Shown here piece by piece: positions 21,360 through 31,543 of a DNA stretch of 64,000 nucleotides (its first letter is position 1; the number at the start of each line of letters is the position of its first letter). This DNA is from Bisporella sp. PMI_857 (lineage: Eukaryota > Ascomycota > Leotiomycetes > Helotiales > Helotiaceae): assembly GCA_021307315.1 (NCBI GenBank), contig JAJSPD010000011.1, positions 496,001 through 560,000 on the forward strand. The letters are read 5' to 3'. The position numbers and the translations under genes were made by a program. The notes beneath the pieces are model-generated. The model made no database searches, had not been told where the DNA came from, and was given only the letters and a program-made list of their open reading frames with translations.

Positions 21360-21588
21360 TGTTCAATAGAGGGAAGTAGTCACGTGGCATTCAGAGAGTA
21401 TAGGGCAAACAAGTATCAATTGCTGAAGGTTGTAGAACCTAAACTACAGGAGATAATCCCTCTACTTATAGAGGTACGATACTCACATGTCATCACACTG
21501 ATACCTACTGTTGCCTACCGTTGCCTACAGGTGCCTACCGGTGCCTACAATAGACTAGGTATGATCCTTAGACCTAGCCTGTTCAACA
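21360..21588 (-). mobile_element. Solo LTR (TGTTGAACG family), 229 bp
   Basis: TGTTCAATAG to CCTGTTCAACA with a GATCC target duplication at 21355-21359 and 21589-21593. It is the reverse complement of a related LTR at 59512-59775. Confidence 0.88.
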
Positions 21589-21798
21589 GATCCTCACCAG
21601 TAGATCTCGTCGGGTCCCTTCATAGACGTGTGCCCACTAAGTTCGCTCCATCCACGAGCTTGTGAGTCCTAGTTCCTTTATGCCTGCCTCCTGCATAGCT
21701 TCTCGGTCGCAAGCGGCAATGTGCGCTCGTTCCCCTTGATGAATGGCATCAAGAGGAGCCGATCCAGAGAAAATCCGAAGCGGGTCATCCTTGGGTGC

Positions 21799-22110
21799 TT
21801 AACGGACAATCCAATACTGACGCGAAGCTCCAGCTACCCAGGTCTGGAGGCGCACCGCTTGATAGAGGGTCTTCTGGATTTCGTCGACGTGTTGATGGCG
21901 CGGGGGACGGGGAAAGCAGGAAAACACGTGACGAGTTACCGTTTCCAGGCTGATGGTCCGATATCTGCAGGTAAGGCAAGCGTAGCCGTGGTAGATCTCG
22001 AGATGCGGGTGAACGAGCGGCTGGTCGGGACGGAGACGGATACCAGTTGGGTTGGGAATATCGAGGGACCGGATCAATGGGGTTTACGTCCCGCCGAGAT
22101 TCTGGACAGA
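21799..22110 (-). pseudogene. OrsD-like / C2H2-like fragment
   Basis: The minus-strand frame reads HPHLEIYHGYACLTCRYR, then TVTRHVFSCF, and later LQTWVAGASRQYWIVR. A CxxC...H...C arrangement followed by a ...TW...RYW-type segment resembles the N-terminal zinc-finger-like part of OrsD (DUF3505) proteins, common in fungal accessory regions. Only this small part is readable and no start is evident. Low confidence. Confidence 0.3.
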
Positions 22111-22482
22111 TTCGGTGCCTCTCCCCACAGGTGTGAAGTTTACCTGAGACTTAGAGACTGCCAAGGCATATTGACACGTCTTACGGATCAGTGCTGGTCC
22201 CATGACGGTCGTGCACAAGGTTCACAGCAGCGAACAACGGATAATCCGCCATTAAAAGACAATTTGAGGATCAGAACCAAAAAAAAATCTCAAAAATAAC
22301 AATAGGATTTTACAATCACGCCCAGATTTTGTATAGTCGGGAAGAGGAAGAGTGCTCAAAGTCAGAAGGGGATATCGGGAGTAAAATTATGGTTAGCGCA
22401 CGGACAATTTCCGCATATTCTGTCAGAATCCGGACCGGCATAAAGGTCTTTAGGTACAGCACATGCCAGCAAAATCTCTTAA

Positions 22483-25400
22483 CTAGTCCCAAAGCTTGCT
22501 GAAGATGCTCTTTGCTGCTGCACCAACAGCCCCCGCGATAGCCCCAACTGCTGCTCCAGCGGCGGTTCCAATGCCGGGCACTACGCTTCCAATGACAGCT
22601 CCCACAACGGCTCCAGCAGCAGCTCCAGCCAGAACGCCAGTTCCAGCAGCAGCAGCAGCCCCACCTCGCTCTCCAAGCTTCTCCTGGAAAAAATTCTTCG
22701 TCGAGTCCTCTACAAAGCCACCAACCGCAGCTCCCGTTGCCAATCCAGCACCTACCACGCCCAAGGCTCCAACAGCAGTGGCTCCAGCACCAGTGGTCAT
22801 TGCAGCAGTAGCTCCTTGACCAACCAGACCAAGTTTTGCTGCTGCTCCGGCCACAGCTCCAGCGGTTCCAGCTATGGTGCCCAGATTGTTGAGCGTATCA
22901 AAGCCAGCTTGTACACGCTTGCTAGGTGCAAGTTTGCTATCCGTCATGGCATGAGCCGTTCCGGGCAAAGACATCACAGCAAGGCCGACACCAAGTACGG
23001 TCACACCTTTGGCAAAACGACTCGCGCCTTTGACCAAACCACCCAGTTTGCTTGCAGCTAAGGCGTCAAGCTCAGCCCTTGCTACCTTAAGACCTTCGTC
23101 CATCTCATGAACGATTGTTGTTGAAGACCCTATTGCGTTCATCGCGCCCTTAATTTTGCTTGAGACAGTGGTGAACAATTCTCCTCCCTCCTCCGCACCA
23201 CGAATGGTGATTCCAACACTGGTCTTCCCCCATCCTACCTCTTTTGCAACGTTTGCTGAATGCTTCTCCACTTGTTTCACCCAGCCACCGATCGCTTCGT
23301 CCAGCTTGTTCACGTCAAGCTCTCCCGTTACATGATCAAGATATCGCTCGACGTCAATAAGCTTATGCTCCCAAGTCTGCTTGAGAGCCGCAAATTGGAA
23401 GTCGATGAACGAACTTCCTTTTACCGTTCCGAGAACAGATTTGTAGTATTTTTCAACCTCAATCACAGCAGGATTCTCCATTGCGGCTTGGATGTACCGC
23501 CCGAAATTCTGTGCTGCGCTTCTACCAAAGAAGTTCCATTCACGAATCTTTGCTGCGACGTCACTCAATAGACTCAAATCTTTGTACATGTTGGCACGTC
23601 GATAAACTTCCTTTTCATCCCATCCCAACTTTGCAAGCTCTGCTGGAGTGGCATTTGTACCCCCTGCGTCTGAAAGCATGACTGGATTACCGTGAGAGTA
23701 TTGAAATAGGTTCAACCCGTCAACTAAACCCTTTGGATCGGCAGATGTGAATCTCCCAAGCCAAGCAGCATAGTATCGTGCCCCAAGGTGATATAGACCC
23801 GTCTCATCCTTTTCTTTTCCAAGGAAGCGGTATCGCTTTGGTACATCCGTCTGCTTGTATGATGCCTGCAAAGCAGTTCCACCGTATGGTAAGTACTCTT
23901 CAAAGGATATGATGCTTGCATTTTCATCTATCTCCATGATTGAAGAGCCTTGGTAGTTGCCAAGTGTATACCGATAAAGCAGACTAGGTGCTCTATCATC
24001 AGTCCCTTTGATACGGTTGTCGATTAGGGCTACCCGTTGACCAGACTCTGCAATGGAGATGCTCTGAACTTCGGTGGAGATATCACCATTTCCACTGTAT
24101 CGACGGAATATTTCGAATGCGCCACCTATGTAGAGTATCTCTTTGACACGGACCGGAGCTGAGTTCTTGGATTTTCGCTCAATCACTTTCCTGATCCTCT
24201 TTCCAGTAGAATCATAGCTGTAAAAGCAGAATTCTTCGCAAGTGGAGTTCTCGTCCTTGGTGCGTGTCTGGACTGATGATACCATTCGATCTCTATAGTC
24301 GTACTTCATGCTGGGAAGGCCCGGCATCGAAGTCATATTGCCATGAACTCCTTCTAGACCTTCATAACGGTAGTATTCTGTGATTTTGCCGACTCGAGTA
24401 TTGGTCAGACGGTTATTGACAGACGAAGGATCCACAAGACTTGGTTCCTCATATGCGTAGTGTCTTGTCCATTCTCGGCTCTCGGTCTGGTTGCGATGCC
24501 ACATCTTGAGGATATTGCCTGCAGTATCATACTGGTATCTTTCGATATACCTACCAACAGCTTTGGCGTCATTTGGTTGATCAATTCTTGCATCCAGACT
24601 AGGTGATATCTGCCCAGCACCGTGACGGTCTTTGGCATTGTTCATCTGACCAAGATGTTCTCGTCCAGTTGCCTCAACCAGCCGATATGCGGAGTCATAG
24701 GTGAAAGCCTGGGTGGAAGTAACTCGATGATTTCTGAAGAATATGTCGTGCTTGGCATCGTCTTTGACTGCTGTTATGTTTCCAATTGCATCGTAGAAGT
24801 ATCTCAGATCTTGTAGGTAATCATTGTGATGCTCATGAGATCCAGTGGATTTCTTCTTGCGCTTCCGAATTGAGACGGACCTGATCAACCGGAGAGAGAT
24901 ATCGTCATAAGTTGCTCGAGTTTCAACTCCATTGCCATGTACCACAAGAATGCGTCGTCCTTTTGCGTCATATTCGGTCTCCTCAATCACAGTACTAAAG
25001 TCTTTCCCACCTGCAATTGAAGTTGTCACATTGGTAGTAAGCCCTCTTTCGTTGAAGTTATACAAAGTGACTGTACCATCTGGAAGGACCGTCTTCCTGA
25101 CCTTGTTCAGTGCATCATAAGTCATCGATGACTCGTAAGTCTCTGACTCAAGCTCGACATTCTCTTCCCAGTTCGTTGTTATCCTAAAGTTCTTGACGAG
25201 TTCCTGAGAGCTTCCAAGGACATTTCCTTTGTAGTCATACTTTGGAGTCCTTGAAATTCCGCTTTGGTCATGGACTACAATTACTCGGCCTCTAGAGTTG
25301 GATTGTTCCGCATTGGGTTGTGTTTCGCCATATGCTGTTTTCTCCACCAGGACTTCTTTTTCGCGACCTTGTTGGAGATAGACTGCTATAGCGCGTCTGC

Positions 25401-28400
25401 TACGATCATATTCAGTCCGTAAACGGTGCTCTCTGCTGTCCCAGGAAAACATTGGATGTCCAGCTACATCATTCAACACCCAGCGTTTTCCATTATCCAT
25501 GTTGGATTGTCGGATCCAATTACCACTAATGGAGAATACCGTTTCATTGGCAATCCTAGAAAGAGTGTCCTCCAGCTTGTACTGGAGACCCTGAATATCC
25601 ATGAAGAACCCCTGTCTCATAATCTCATCCTTGGGAACCTTGCCTTCAAGAGTTGGGGTACGAAGAATCTCAAAACCAACACACCTTCGACCCAGTGTAT
25701 CAAAAAAGGAGTAAGTTGGTGTTTTGGCCAGAGCAGCTGCTTTCCGAGCGGCATCGCGCTGCTCATTACCAAGTGTGCCATCGATTCTTTGCTCGTACCA
25801 AGAAGGAAAGTAGTCTGTCTTGGGTAGTCGCTGGACGAATGAACCGACATCCGGGTCTACGCCAGCATGCTTTATCAAGACATTATCGTTCTTATCCCAC
25901 TCTTCAGACCCCCAGGGATCAAAAACAATCTTTGACCAAGTATGGTCAGGGTAGACTGTTGCAATGTTCCTTGAGACGGCATCATAGATCATGGTTGGAG
26001 AAACTCCGCGAATTGCCTTGTCTTCGAAGTGATGGGTAGACGTGAAGAATGGCTCATACTTTTTGACTGGATTGTTTTTGTTGTTGAAGATGACCCATGA
26101 ACTTGTTAGCCAGCGGTGATCGAAAAGTGCCTGTTGTTTTTCATCGGCACTGTCGTCTTCGTCCTTGGAGGGATCCAGAGGTCCAGGCTCGCACTGTACC
26201 TTTGCTTGAATAACGCGCCCTGATCCATCTGAGAAAGAGAAGCTTGCAAATATCCGGGTCTGCATTCCTTCTGTCAGGTCAGAGACGTGGGTTTCACGGC
26301 GTAGTTGTGATGTCCAAGTAGGCTTTGGATTGGGAGTATCTTTGGTACGGTAGTAGGCATGCAAATCATAAAATGTCCTTGATGTTGCACTACCTAAAAA
26401 GGTAGATGATAAGAGAACAGGGTTTTTAAAGTAAGCCTTGTTGTCTTTTTCGGTCAATGTCGGCTCGAAGTCGTCCAGGGAATCACCAAGTTTCTCTTCG
26501 GGTTTGCCCATGAGGGCCGTTCCAGTAACGTTACCAAGGACATCAAATGCAACTCTTGAGCAGTTACGATTTGCATCCATCATGAGATACGGCGCCAGAA
26601 CTCTGTAGTCATGTCCCTGTTTGATCAATGGCTTTGAGCTATCTACATCTCTCTCGCCGACTGTGCTTTGGTTCCCTGATGGATTGGTTATTTCTTGGAT
26701 GAGAAGGTCGTACTTATCAAAATCATAAAAGGACTGACAGGGATCAGAATCCGTATCAAATGGAGTAATCGATCTACGGATCGTGTAGAAGTGGTCCCGA
26801 GCTTGCTGCAATTCTTCTGCTGGTGTACTGTTCCGGTCTCTGGCGTAAAAGGCTTCACCAGTGGTTGACCACCAACCTTTGACATCGGGGAATCGGGTAT
26901 AACCTCCCTCAGTTTTGAAAATACGAGTGATATCCACTTCTGAAAACTTGCCATCATCAATGAATCTTTGAACTTGGATATCTGTGAAAGAAAGCTGGAA
27001 ATTCTTATATGGTAGAGCCTGTGACTCAACCTGCCCCACTTCGAGTATTTTGGCCATGTTGTTGCTCCGATATAAGGACCGTGAATGCTTGAGTAACCTT
27101 CTGTAGGCTTGTGTTGTGGAAGGGTATGGACCGTCAAACACCTCAAATGGGATATCAAATCGCCCAGATGACAATGACTGTGACAGGTTGATTGCGACGT
27201 CAAATTCCACAAGACCTTTGAGCTTCGAGCGTTCAATGAAGCAACGATAGCTATCAATGTTGACTACTTCAAAGCTACGAGCTTCAGCAGCTTTTGGGAG
27301 AAGATATTCAGTTTTAGAATTGATACTATTTGTTAAACGGCTCACAGTAAGTGTGGAATGTGAGCGTCTCTGTCGTTGTCGGTCTTCTTCACGGAGTAGC
27401 GGACTTGGATCATCATAACGTCTACCATAAGTGACTGCAAGAGTTGATAGTGGGTTTCCAAAGATATCAGTCTCCAAAATCATGGAGTGGTTGAGACGAG
27501 GGTCAGCTCGGCGGCCAGATTTGGTTTGGTACATCTTGCGGTCGTATACCATCTCAAGTGTCTCATTAGGTCGTACAAAGAACACTCCGTACCGATTGGG
27601 ACCAAGTTGTTGCCTTTGCTCAACGATGAAATTGGACTCTTTGATTGTATAAGGTATTCGTTCAAGATTCGAACCGTCGAGGGAGTAAACCTCTGATCTT
27701 AAAGTTGAGCCTTTGAGTGCGCGACATGCTTCCCGAATTTCTTCCTCAAGAAGGTCGTGTGGGATGTTTCCTGTTGCCGCCCGGATGGAGCAAGGCAATT
27801 CACTATCTGAGAGATTGAAAGCATTTACCTCGCCTTCCGACATGGTATCCTCTCTGTAGTACTCTGTGTCTGAATACCGAGAGATCGGAAAGCCATTCCG
27901 ATACTCACCGGTGTGGTACCATGTTTTGGTCAAAGTTGGAGGAAGATGATATGCTTGATCAATATTTGAATAGCCATGTAGATGCGAAACGTTAGAGAAG
28001 TTCTCTGTGTCGCGGCTCTCCACCATACCAAACCCACGGAACTCACGCTCTACACCATCAAAGTATCCGTCATGATAGGTATAAGTAGTCTCAAAAACGT
28101 TGCCGCTGATGCGATCAATGGATGTGGAACGGGAAACACACTGAACGGGAAATGGCAGGTTTGATGTCCACACTCGACCAGCCTTTTGGTCCATAGCATA
28201 GTAATGTGTAGAAGGCAAGTATTCCACTTGAGTCACCCATCCAAGATTGTTGTCAACCGTGGTGAGAAGATATGGCTTTCCCTCCTTCATGAGGTCAAGA
28301 TACCTTAACTGGCGTCCCATGTCGCTTGGAAGAGATGATGACCATACAAGACATGCGGTACCTCTACCAAGGATATCGACAACTTGGACATCTTTAGTGG

Positions 28401-30543
28401 CATCCATTCCTGGGAATGATGGTATCGTTTTACCATCCAGCCATGCGTTTCCGGAGAGGTTATGATATATTGTCGGATTTTTACCTCCAAGATAGAGCAA
28501 ATCTGTTGTTCCAGTGCCGTTGATGTCGACAAGTCGCAGGAGGGATTGATTAAAACCATCTGGAAAATCAAAGTCCGGAGGATTTGCCATGACAATCTTG
28601 GATCCGAAATTGCCATATCCTTGATTTGGCCAAAAGCAGACTTCGCGACTGCGAATTCGTACAAGGTCGGAAAGCCCATCTCCAGTCATGTCGGCGGTAT
28701 AAATGACTTCGCTGCCATCCGAGAAGACAAATCTTGGTCCACTCTGTTCGTCAAGTGGCATAAATATCTGTGTGGGACTATCATAACCTTCATCTCCCTT
28801 GCCTTGATACAGCGTAAGAACTGAATCTCCAGCAATGAGAACATCGGATAGACCATCACCAGTTAGGTCAACGAATTTTAGGTTTTTGTCATCCCAAGCT
28901 AAGTTTGGCAGAGAATTGAAGGTTCGGAAGGGATCCCAACCAGACTCTTCGTACCAGTTTCGCTTGTAGAACCCCGGAGTTGTGCCTTGTAGCTGCACCA
29001 AATCCATCTTGCCACTTCCAGAGAGATCCATCCATCGCTCGGACCCCGCTTTCATGACAGTCTGTGGTACCGACGGAAGAGTTCTAGCAGCTCCGAATTC
29101 CCCCTCACCAAGGTTAGGGACGTACATCAGAGTTCCTTGTACCCGTGAGACGATTCCAGCGAGGCCCTGACCTTCCAAGTCAACAAACTGGTATGAATCA
29201 CCTCCAAGACCAACAGGAAGATTTATCACCGAGTGGGAGTTCATATCCTGCATCTCAGAGCTTATTTTGGGATAAGTGTAACCAAATTTAATTGGTGGTG
29301 GAGAGTCTCGCTTGTAGCCTGAGCCATCTCGAAGCCAATTCTCTTGAATAACAGACTTCAACACTGTGACATTTGCAAGGCCATAGCTTGACTGCTGATC
29401 TATTTCTTGAAAGAATAGCCTCAAAGCAGAAACAACACAGTCTCTTCCAATACCTGGCTCTTCTGGAAAATGGTGAAACATTAACACCCGTTGACAAAGC
29501 CGGTATTTCCTGATCTCAAAGCCTGATCGATAGGTAGAAAAGGGGTCGGCTCGCGCAGGCCATGGACGTGATTCTGCTGACAGAGGACGAAACTCATCAT
29601 GGTCACCGTAGTCGAAAACTACTTCGAAAAGCCAATCCGTGCTCTCGAAGTTCTTGCCGAGCATGGATTTTGTGTTGCCATATTTGATTCTCTTTGGGTA
29701 CCGAGCAGCCGAACGTAATAAATCCGTTCGGTGTTGCTCATGTAGAGCATTGACGTCAACGCCCTCGGAGTTCTCTGCTTTGTATTCATAGTGAATAGCG
29801 TTGCCTCTGTCATCGAAAGATCTGGTTGGAAGCCATTCGAATATATGTGATGGGTGCTTTGGATCAAATATTCGGGAATTGTCATTTTGTCCAAAAATGG
29901 TGGTTGCATTCAAGCCTGATTTCACTTCCCAATGACTCTTGCCGGTTTCCTCATCGATGAACCTTAGGATTCGCGAAAAGCCAGACTCGATCCTGGGTTG
30001 GTATTGTGCAACAGTGTAGTGGCGACCATTTTCGCACCGCCGTTCGACTACTCTTTCGCCAAACTTATCATCATGGCTGATAGTCAACTTTGGAACCAGA
30101 TCTTCGCTTCCAGAAAGTAGGAACATGTCAGATTCAATATCATCTTGGTATTGCGGCAGTCCTTTGTCAGTTTTCCGCACGATTGACTGACTGGAGACCT
30201 GCCATCCCAAACCGAAAGGGCTGTTGCCGGAGCCTGAATTATAGCTCAGGTGTAATTCAACACCGGAACCAGGACGACCAGCGCTGGTTTTAATTGGTAC
30301 TGAAATACTGCCAGTGCCTGTTGCTGGACTGACTGAGAACTTTTCTCCAATTCCACGGATCGCACCTCCACCTTTGGGCATAGAAACTGATGGCAGTGCT
30401 TGAGGTTCTTCTGGCCTAGTTGTGCTTTCATCATTTTGGCTCTGAGTAGGGTTGGGACTTGCTACCGGTGCAGAGCTTATGTCAGCATTTGGAGTTGGTT
30501 TATTCTGTTCATCATCTGGACGAGACATTCCCGGATTCGACAT
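22483..30543 (-). CDS. TcB-TcC fusion protein of an insecticidal-type toxin complex (SpvB/TcdB/RHS)
   Basis: One uninterrupted frame of 2686 codons. The first ATG is at 30543 with A at -3; upstream codons in frame start only with TTG. Residues ~55-350 are an SpvB domain (GAIRGIGEKFSVSPATGTGS, YNSGSGNSPFGLGW). About 500-690 hold FG-GAP-like repeats (DLTGDGLSD, DMTGDGLSD). The TcdB middle regions and many RHS/YD-type strands follow. An RHS core at about 2225-2295 (LGARYYAAWLGRF, DPKGLVDGLN) ends in NPVMLSDAGG. In bacterial TcB-TcC the two proteins form a hollow cocoon, and the segment after the core is cut off and injected through TcA; that is family knowledge. Here the C-terminal ~390 residues are the variable segment, ending in long Gly/Ala-rich hydrophobic stretches. 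TcB and TcC are fused. The partner TcA gene is divergent, 1000 bp away. No signal peptide or intron is seen. Confidence 0.93.
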   Translation of the reverse strand: MSNPGMSRPDDEQNKPTPNADISSAPVASPNPTQSQNDESTTRPEEPQALPSVSMPKGGGAIRGIGEKFSVSPATGTGSISVPIKTSAGRPGSGVELHLSYNSGSGNSPFGLGWQVSSQSIVRKTDKGLPQYQDDIESDMFLLSGSEDLVPKLTISHDDKFGERVVERRCENGRHYTVAQYQPRIESGFSRILRFIDEETGKSHWEVKSGLNATTIFGQNDNSRIFDPKHPSHIFEWLPTRSFDDRGNAIHYEYKAENSEGVDVNALHEQHRTDLLRSAARYPKRIKYGNTKSMLGKNFESTDWLFEVVFDYGDHDEFRPLSAESRPWPARADPFSTYRSGFEIRKYRLCQRVLMFHHFPEEPGIGRDCVVSALRLFFQEIDQQSSYGLANVTVLKSVIQENWLRDGSGYKRDSPPPIKFGYTYPKISSEMQDMNSHSVINLPVGLGGDSYQFVDLEGQGLAGIVSRVQGTLMYVPNLGEGEFGAARTLPSVPQTVMKAGSERWMDLSGSGKMDLVQLQGTTPGFYKRNWYEESGWDPFRTFNSLPNLAWDDKNLKFVDLTGDGLSDVLIAGDSVLTLYQGKGDEGYDSPTQIFMPLDEQSGPRFVFSDGSEVIYTADMTGDGLSDLVRIRSREVCFWPNQGYGNFGSKIVMANPPDFDFPDGFNQSLLRLVDINGTGTTDLLYLGGKNPTIYHNLSGNAWLDGKTIPSFPGMDATKDVQVVDILGRGTACLVWSSSLPSDMGRQLRYLDLMKEGKPYLLTTVDNNLGWVTQVEYLPSTHYYAMDQKAGRVWTSNLPFPVQCVSRSTSIDRISGNVFETTYTYHDGYFDGVEREFRGFGMVESRDTENFSNVSHLHGYSNIDQAYHLPPTLTKTWYHTGEYRNGFPISRYSDTEYYREDTMSEGEVNAFNLSDSELPCSIRAATGNIPHDLLEEEIREACRALKGSTLRSEVYSLDGSNLERIPYTIKESNFIVEQRQQLGPNRYGVFFVRPNETLEMVYDRKMYQTKSGRRADPRLNHSMILETDIFGNPLSTLAVTYGRRYDDPSPLLREEDRQRQRRSHSTLTVSRLTNSINSKTEYLLPKAAEARSFEVVNIDSYRCFIERSKLKGLVEFDVAINLSQSLSSGRFDIPFEVFDGPYPSTTQAYRRLLKHSRSLYRSNNMAKILEVGQVESQALPYKNFQLSFTDIQVQRFIDDGKFSEVDITRIFKTEGGYTRFPDVKGWWSTTGEAFYARDRNSTPAEELQQARDHFYTIRRSITPFDTDSDPCQSFYDFDKYDLLIQEITNPSGNQSTVGERDVDSSKPLIKQGHDYRVLAPYLMMDANRNCSRVAFDVLGNVTGTALMGKPEEKLGDSLDDFEPTLTEKDNKAYFKNPVLLSSTFLGSATSRTFYDLHAYYRTKDTPNPKPTWTSQLRRETHVSDLTEGMQTRIFASFSFSDGSGRVIQAKVQCEPGPLDPSKDEDDSADEKQQALFDHRWLTSSWVIFNNKNNPVKKYEPFFTSTHHFEDKAIRGVSPTMIYDAVSRNIATVYPDHTWSKIVFDPWGSEEWDKNDNVLIKHAGVDPDVGSFVQRLPKTDYFPSWYEQRIDGTLGNEQRDAARKAAALAKTPTYSFFDTLGRRCVGFEILRTPTLEGKVPKDEIMRQGFFMDIQGLQYKLEDTLSRIANETVFSISGNWIRQSNMDNGKRWVLNDVAGHPMFSWDSREHRLRTEYDRSRRAIAVYLQQGREKEVLVEKTAYGETQPNAEQSNSRGRVIVVHDQSGISRTPKYDYKGNVLGSSQELVKNFRITTNWEENVELESETYESSMTYDALNKVRKTVLPDGTVTLYNFNERGLTTNVTTSIAGGKDFSTVIEETEYDAKGRRILVVHGNGVETRATYDDISLRLIRSVSIRKRKKKSTGSHEHHNDYLQDLRYFYDAIGNITAVKDDAKHDIFFRNHRVTSTQAFTYDSAYRLVEATGREHLGQMNNAKDRHGAGQISPSLDARIDQPNDAKAVGRYIERYQYDTAGNILKMWHRNQTESREWTRHYAYEEPSLVDPSSVNNRLTNTRVGKITEYYRYEGLEGVHGNMTSMPGLPSMKYDYRDRMVSSVQTRTKDENSTCEEFCFYSYDSTGKRIRKVIERKSKNSAPVRVKEILYIGGAFEIFRRYSGNGDISTEVQSISIAESGQRVALIDNRIKGTDDRAPSLLYRYTLGNYQGSSIMEIDENASIISFEEYLPYGGTALQASYKQTDVPKRYRFLGKEKDETGLYHLGARYYAAWLGRFTSADPKGLVDGLNLFQYSHGNPVMLSDAGGTNATPAELAKLGWDEKEVYRRANMYKDLSLLSDVAAKIREWNFFGRSAAQNFGRYIQAAMENPAVIEVEKYYKSVLGTVKGSSFIDFQFAALKQTWEHKLIDVERYLDHVTGELDVNKLDEAIGGWVKQVEKHSANVAKEVGWGKTSVGITIRGAEEGGELFTTVSSKIKGAMNAIGSSTTIVHEMDEGLKVARAELDALAASKLGGLVKGASRFAKGVTVLGVGLAVMSLPGTAHAMTDSKLAPSKRVQAGFDTLNNLGTIAGTAGAVAGAAAKLGLVGQGATAAMTTGAGATAVGALGVVGAGLATGAAVGGFVEDSTKNFFQEKLGERGGAAAAAGTGVLAGAAAGAVVGAVIGSVVPGIGTAAGAAVGAIAGAVGAAAKSIFSKLWD

Positions 30544-31543
30544 GTTTAGTATCTGACTTTGAACATCAATCGCAGTAGCCAAGTGGTAAGGACGTCTCTG
30601 TATGAACAATTTTGAAAGTTAGGACAGCTAAGGATTAGACTGTAAAAGTTACAGCTATCGTAAGAGAATCATGAATGCCACAGCCAGGTGCCGAAGGGCT
30701 GTTACTGTAGGGGTGTGATGGGTATGGGTAGCGTCGGGTAGCGCCGATGATATGCATGCTGAGCATGGACTCGGGACGTTCTGTGATAGGTTTGCAGGGG
30801 CGTCGTAGCTGGTGCGGGGTAGCTGTTCAGCCTTACTGCAAGTGCTCGGAGCTCTAAACGTCGACGACAAATAGCTTGAAAGCAGTTTCACAACATCCCT
30901 ACCGTCCATTGAACCCGCCAAGCCCTTTCTTATACGATCTTTACAAAATATGGTGCACACGCTGCCTTTCCCATGACCACCATCCAGGACAAACAGTAAC
31001 CTGATTCCCAATCTAGGAAGGTTAAATGGAATGTAGGAGTTATCCCTTGGTTCTGCCTGCTGGATTGTTTCAGTTCTTTGAACCCATATTTAGCTCTCAG
31101 TTGTTCCAGGTTGCTGTCACGCTACCACATCAATTCACGAGCTTATGTTCAGGTCCTGGTAAGTGATTAATTCAGATATTCGGTCTCAGCTGTGGCTCAT
31201 GGCGGGGGAGCTTGGCACCCAATCACTTACCAGTAGCTGAAACGATTCTCCTGAATTAGTACGATACAAGCATTACCATCAGACAATCATCTTAGGTTTC
31301 CGCCTTCGCGCAGAAACATTCGTTTGTGCAACTGTCCTTTGGCTTACCATCTCATCTGACCAGAAGACAGCCTGTATTGACCCCATCATCTTCAAAACCG
31401 TGACAAGTTTAGACCAGCGACTTAGGGTCGCTCATACTGTCAATCAAACACACCCCCCTCAAGAACAAAAACAACAAAAACTTCAATTTTCACATATTTT
31501 CGTGTGCACATAAGCATTGAAAGTCAAGAAATTACTACCCATC
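30544..31543. promoter_or_regulatory. Shared divergent promoter region of the Tc genes
   Basis: 1000 bp separate the two start codons, with no gene between. A perfect 13-bp inverted repeat, CTGGTAAGTGATT at 31156-31168 and AATCACTTACCAG at 31221-31233, lies near the middle. A C/A-rich leader (31450-31500) precedes the TcA start. Co-regulation is inferred from the arrangement. Confidence 0.6.

Noticed and set aside
22496..22819. Ala/Pro-rich plus-strand frame
   Set aside because: It is the antisense of the Gly/Ala-rich tail of the TcB-TcC gene.
31517..31543. Earlier start of the TcA frame at TTG, and likewise TTG starts at 30609, 53077 and 60622
   Set aside because: Fungal nuclear genes start at ATG; the first in-frame ATG with purine at -3 was preferred.
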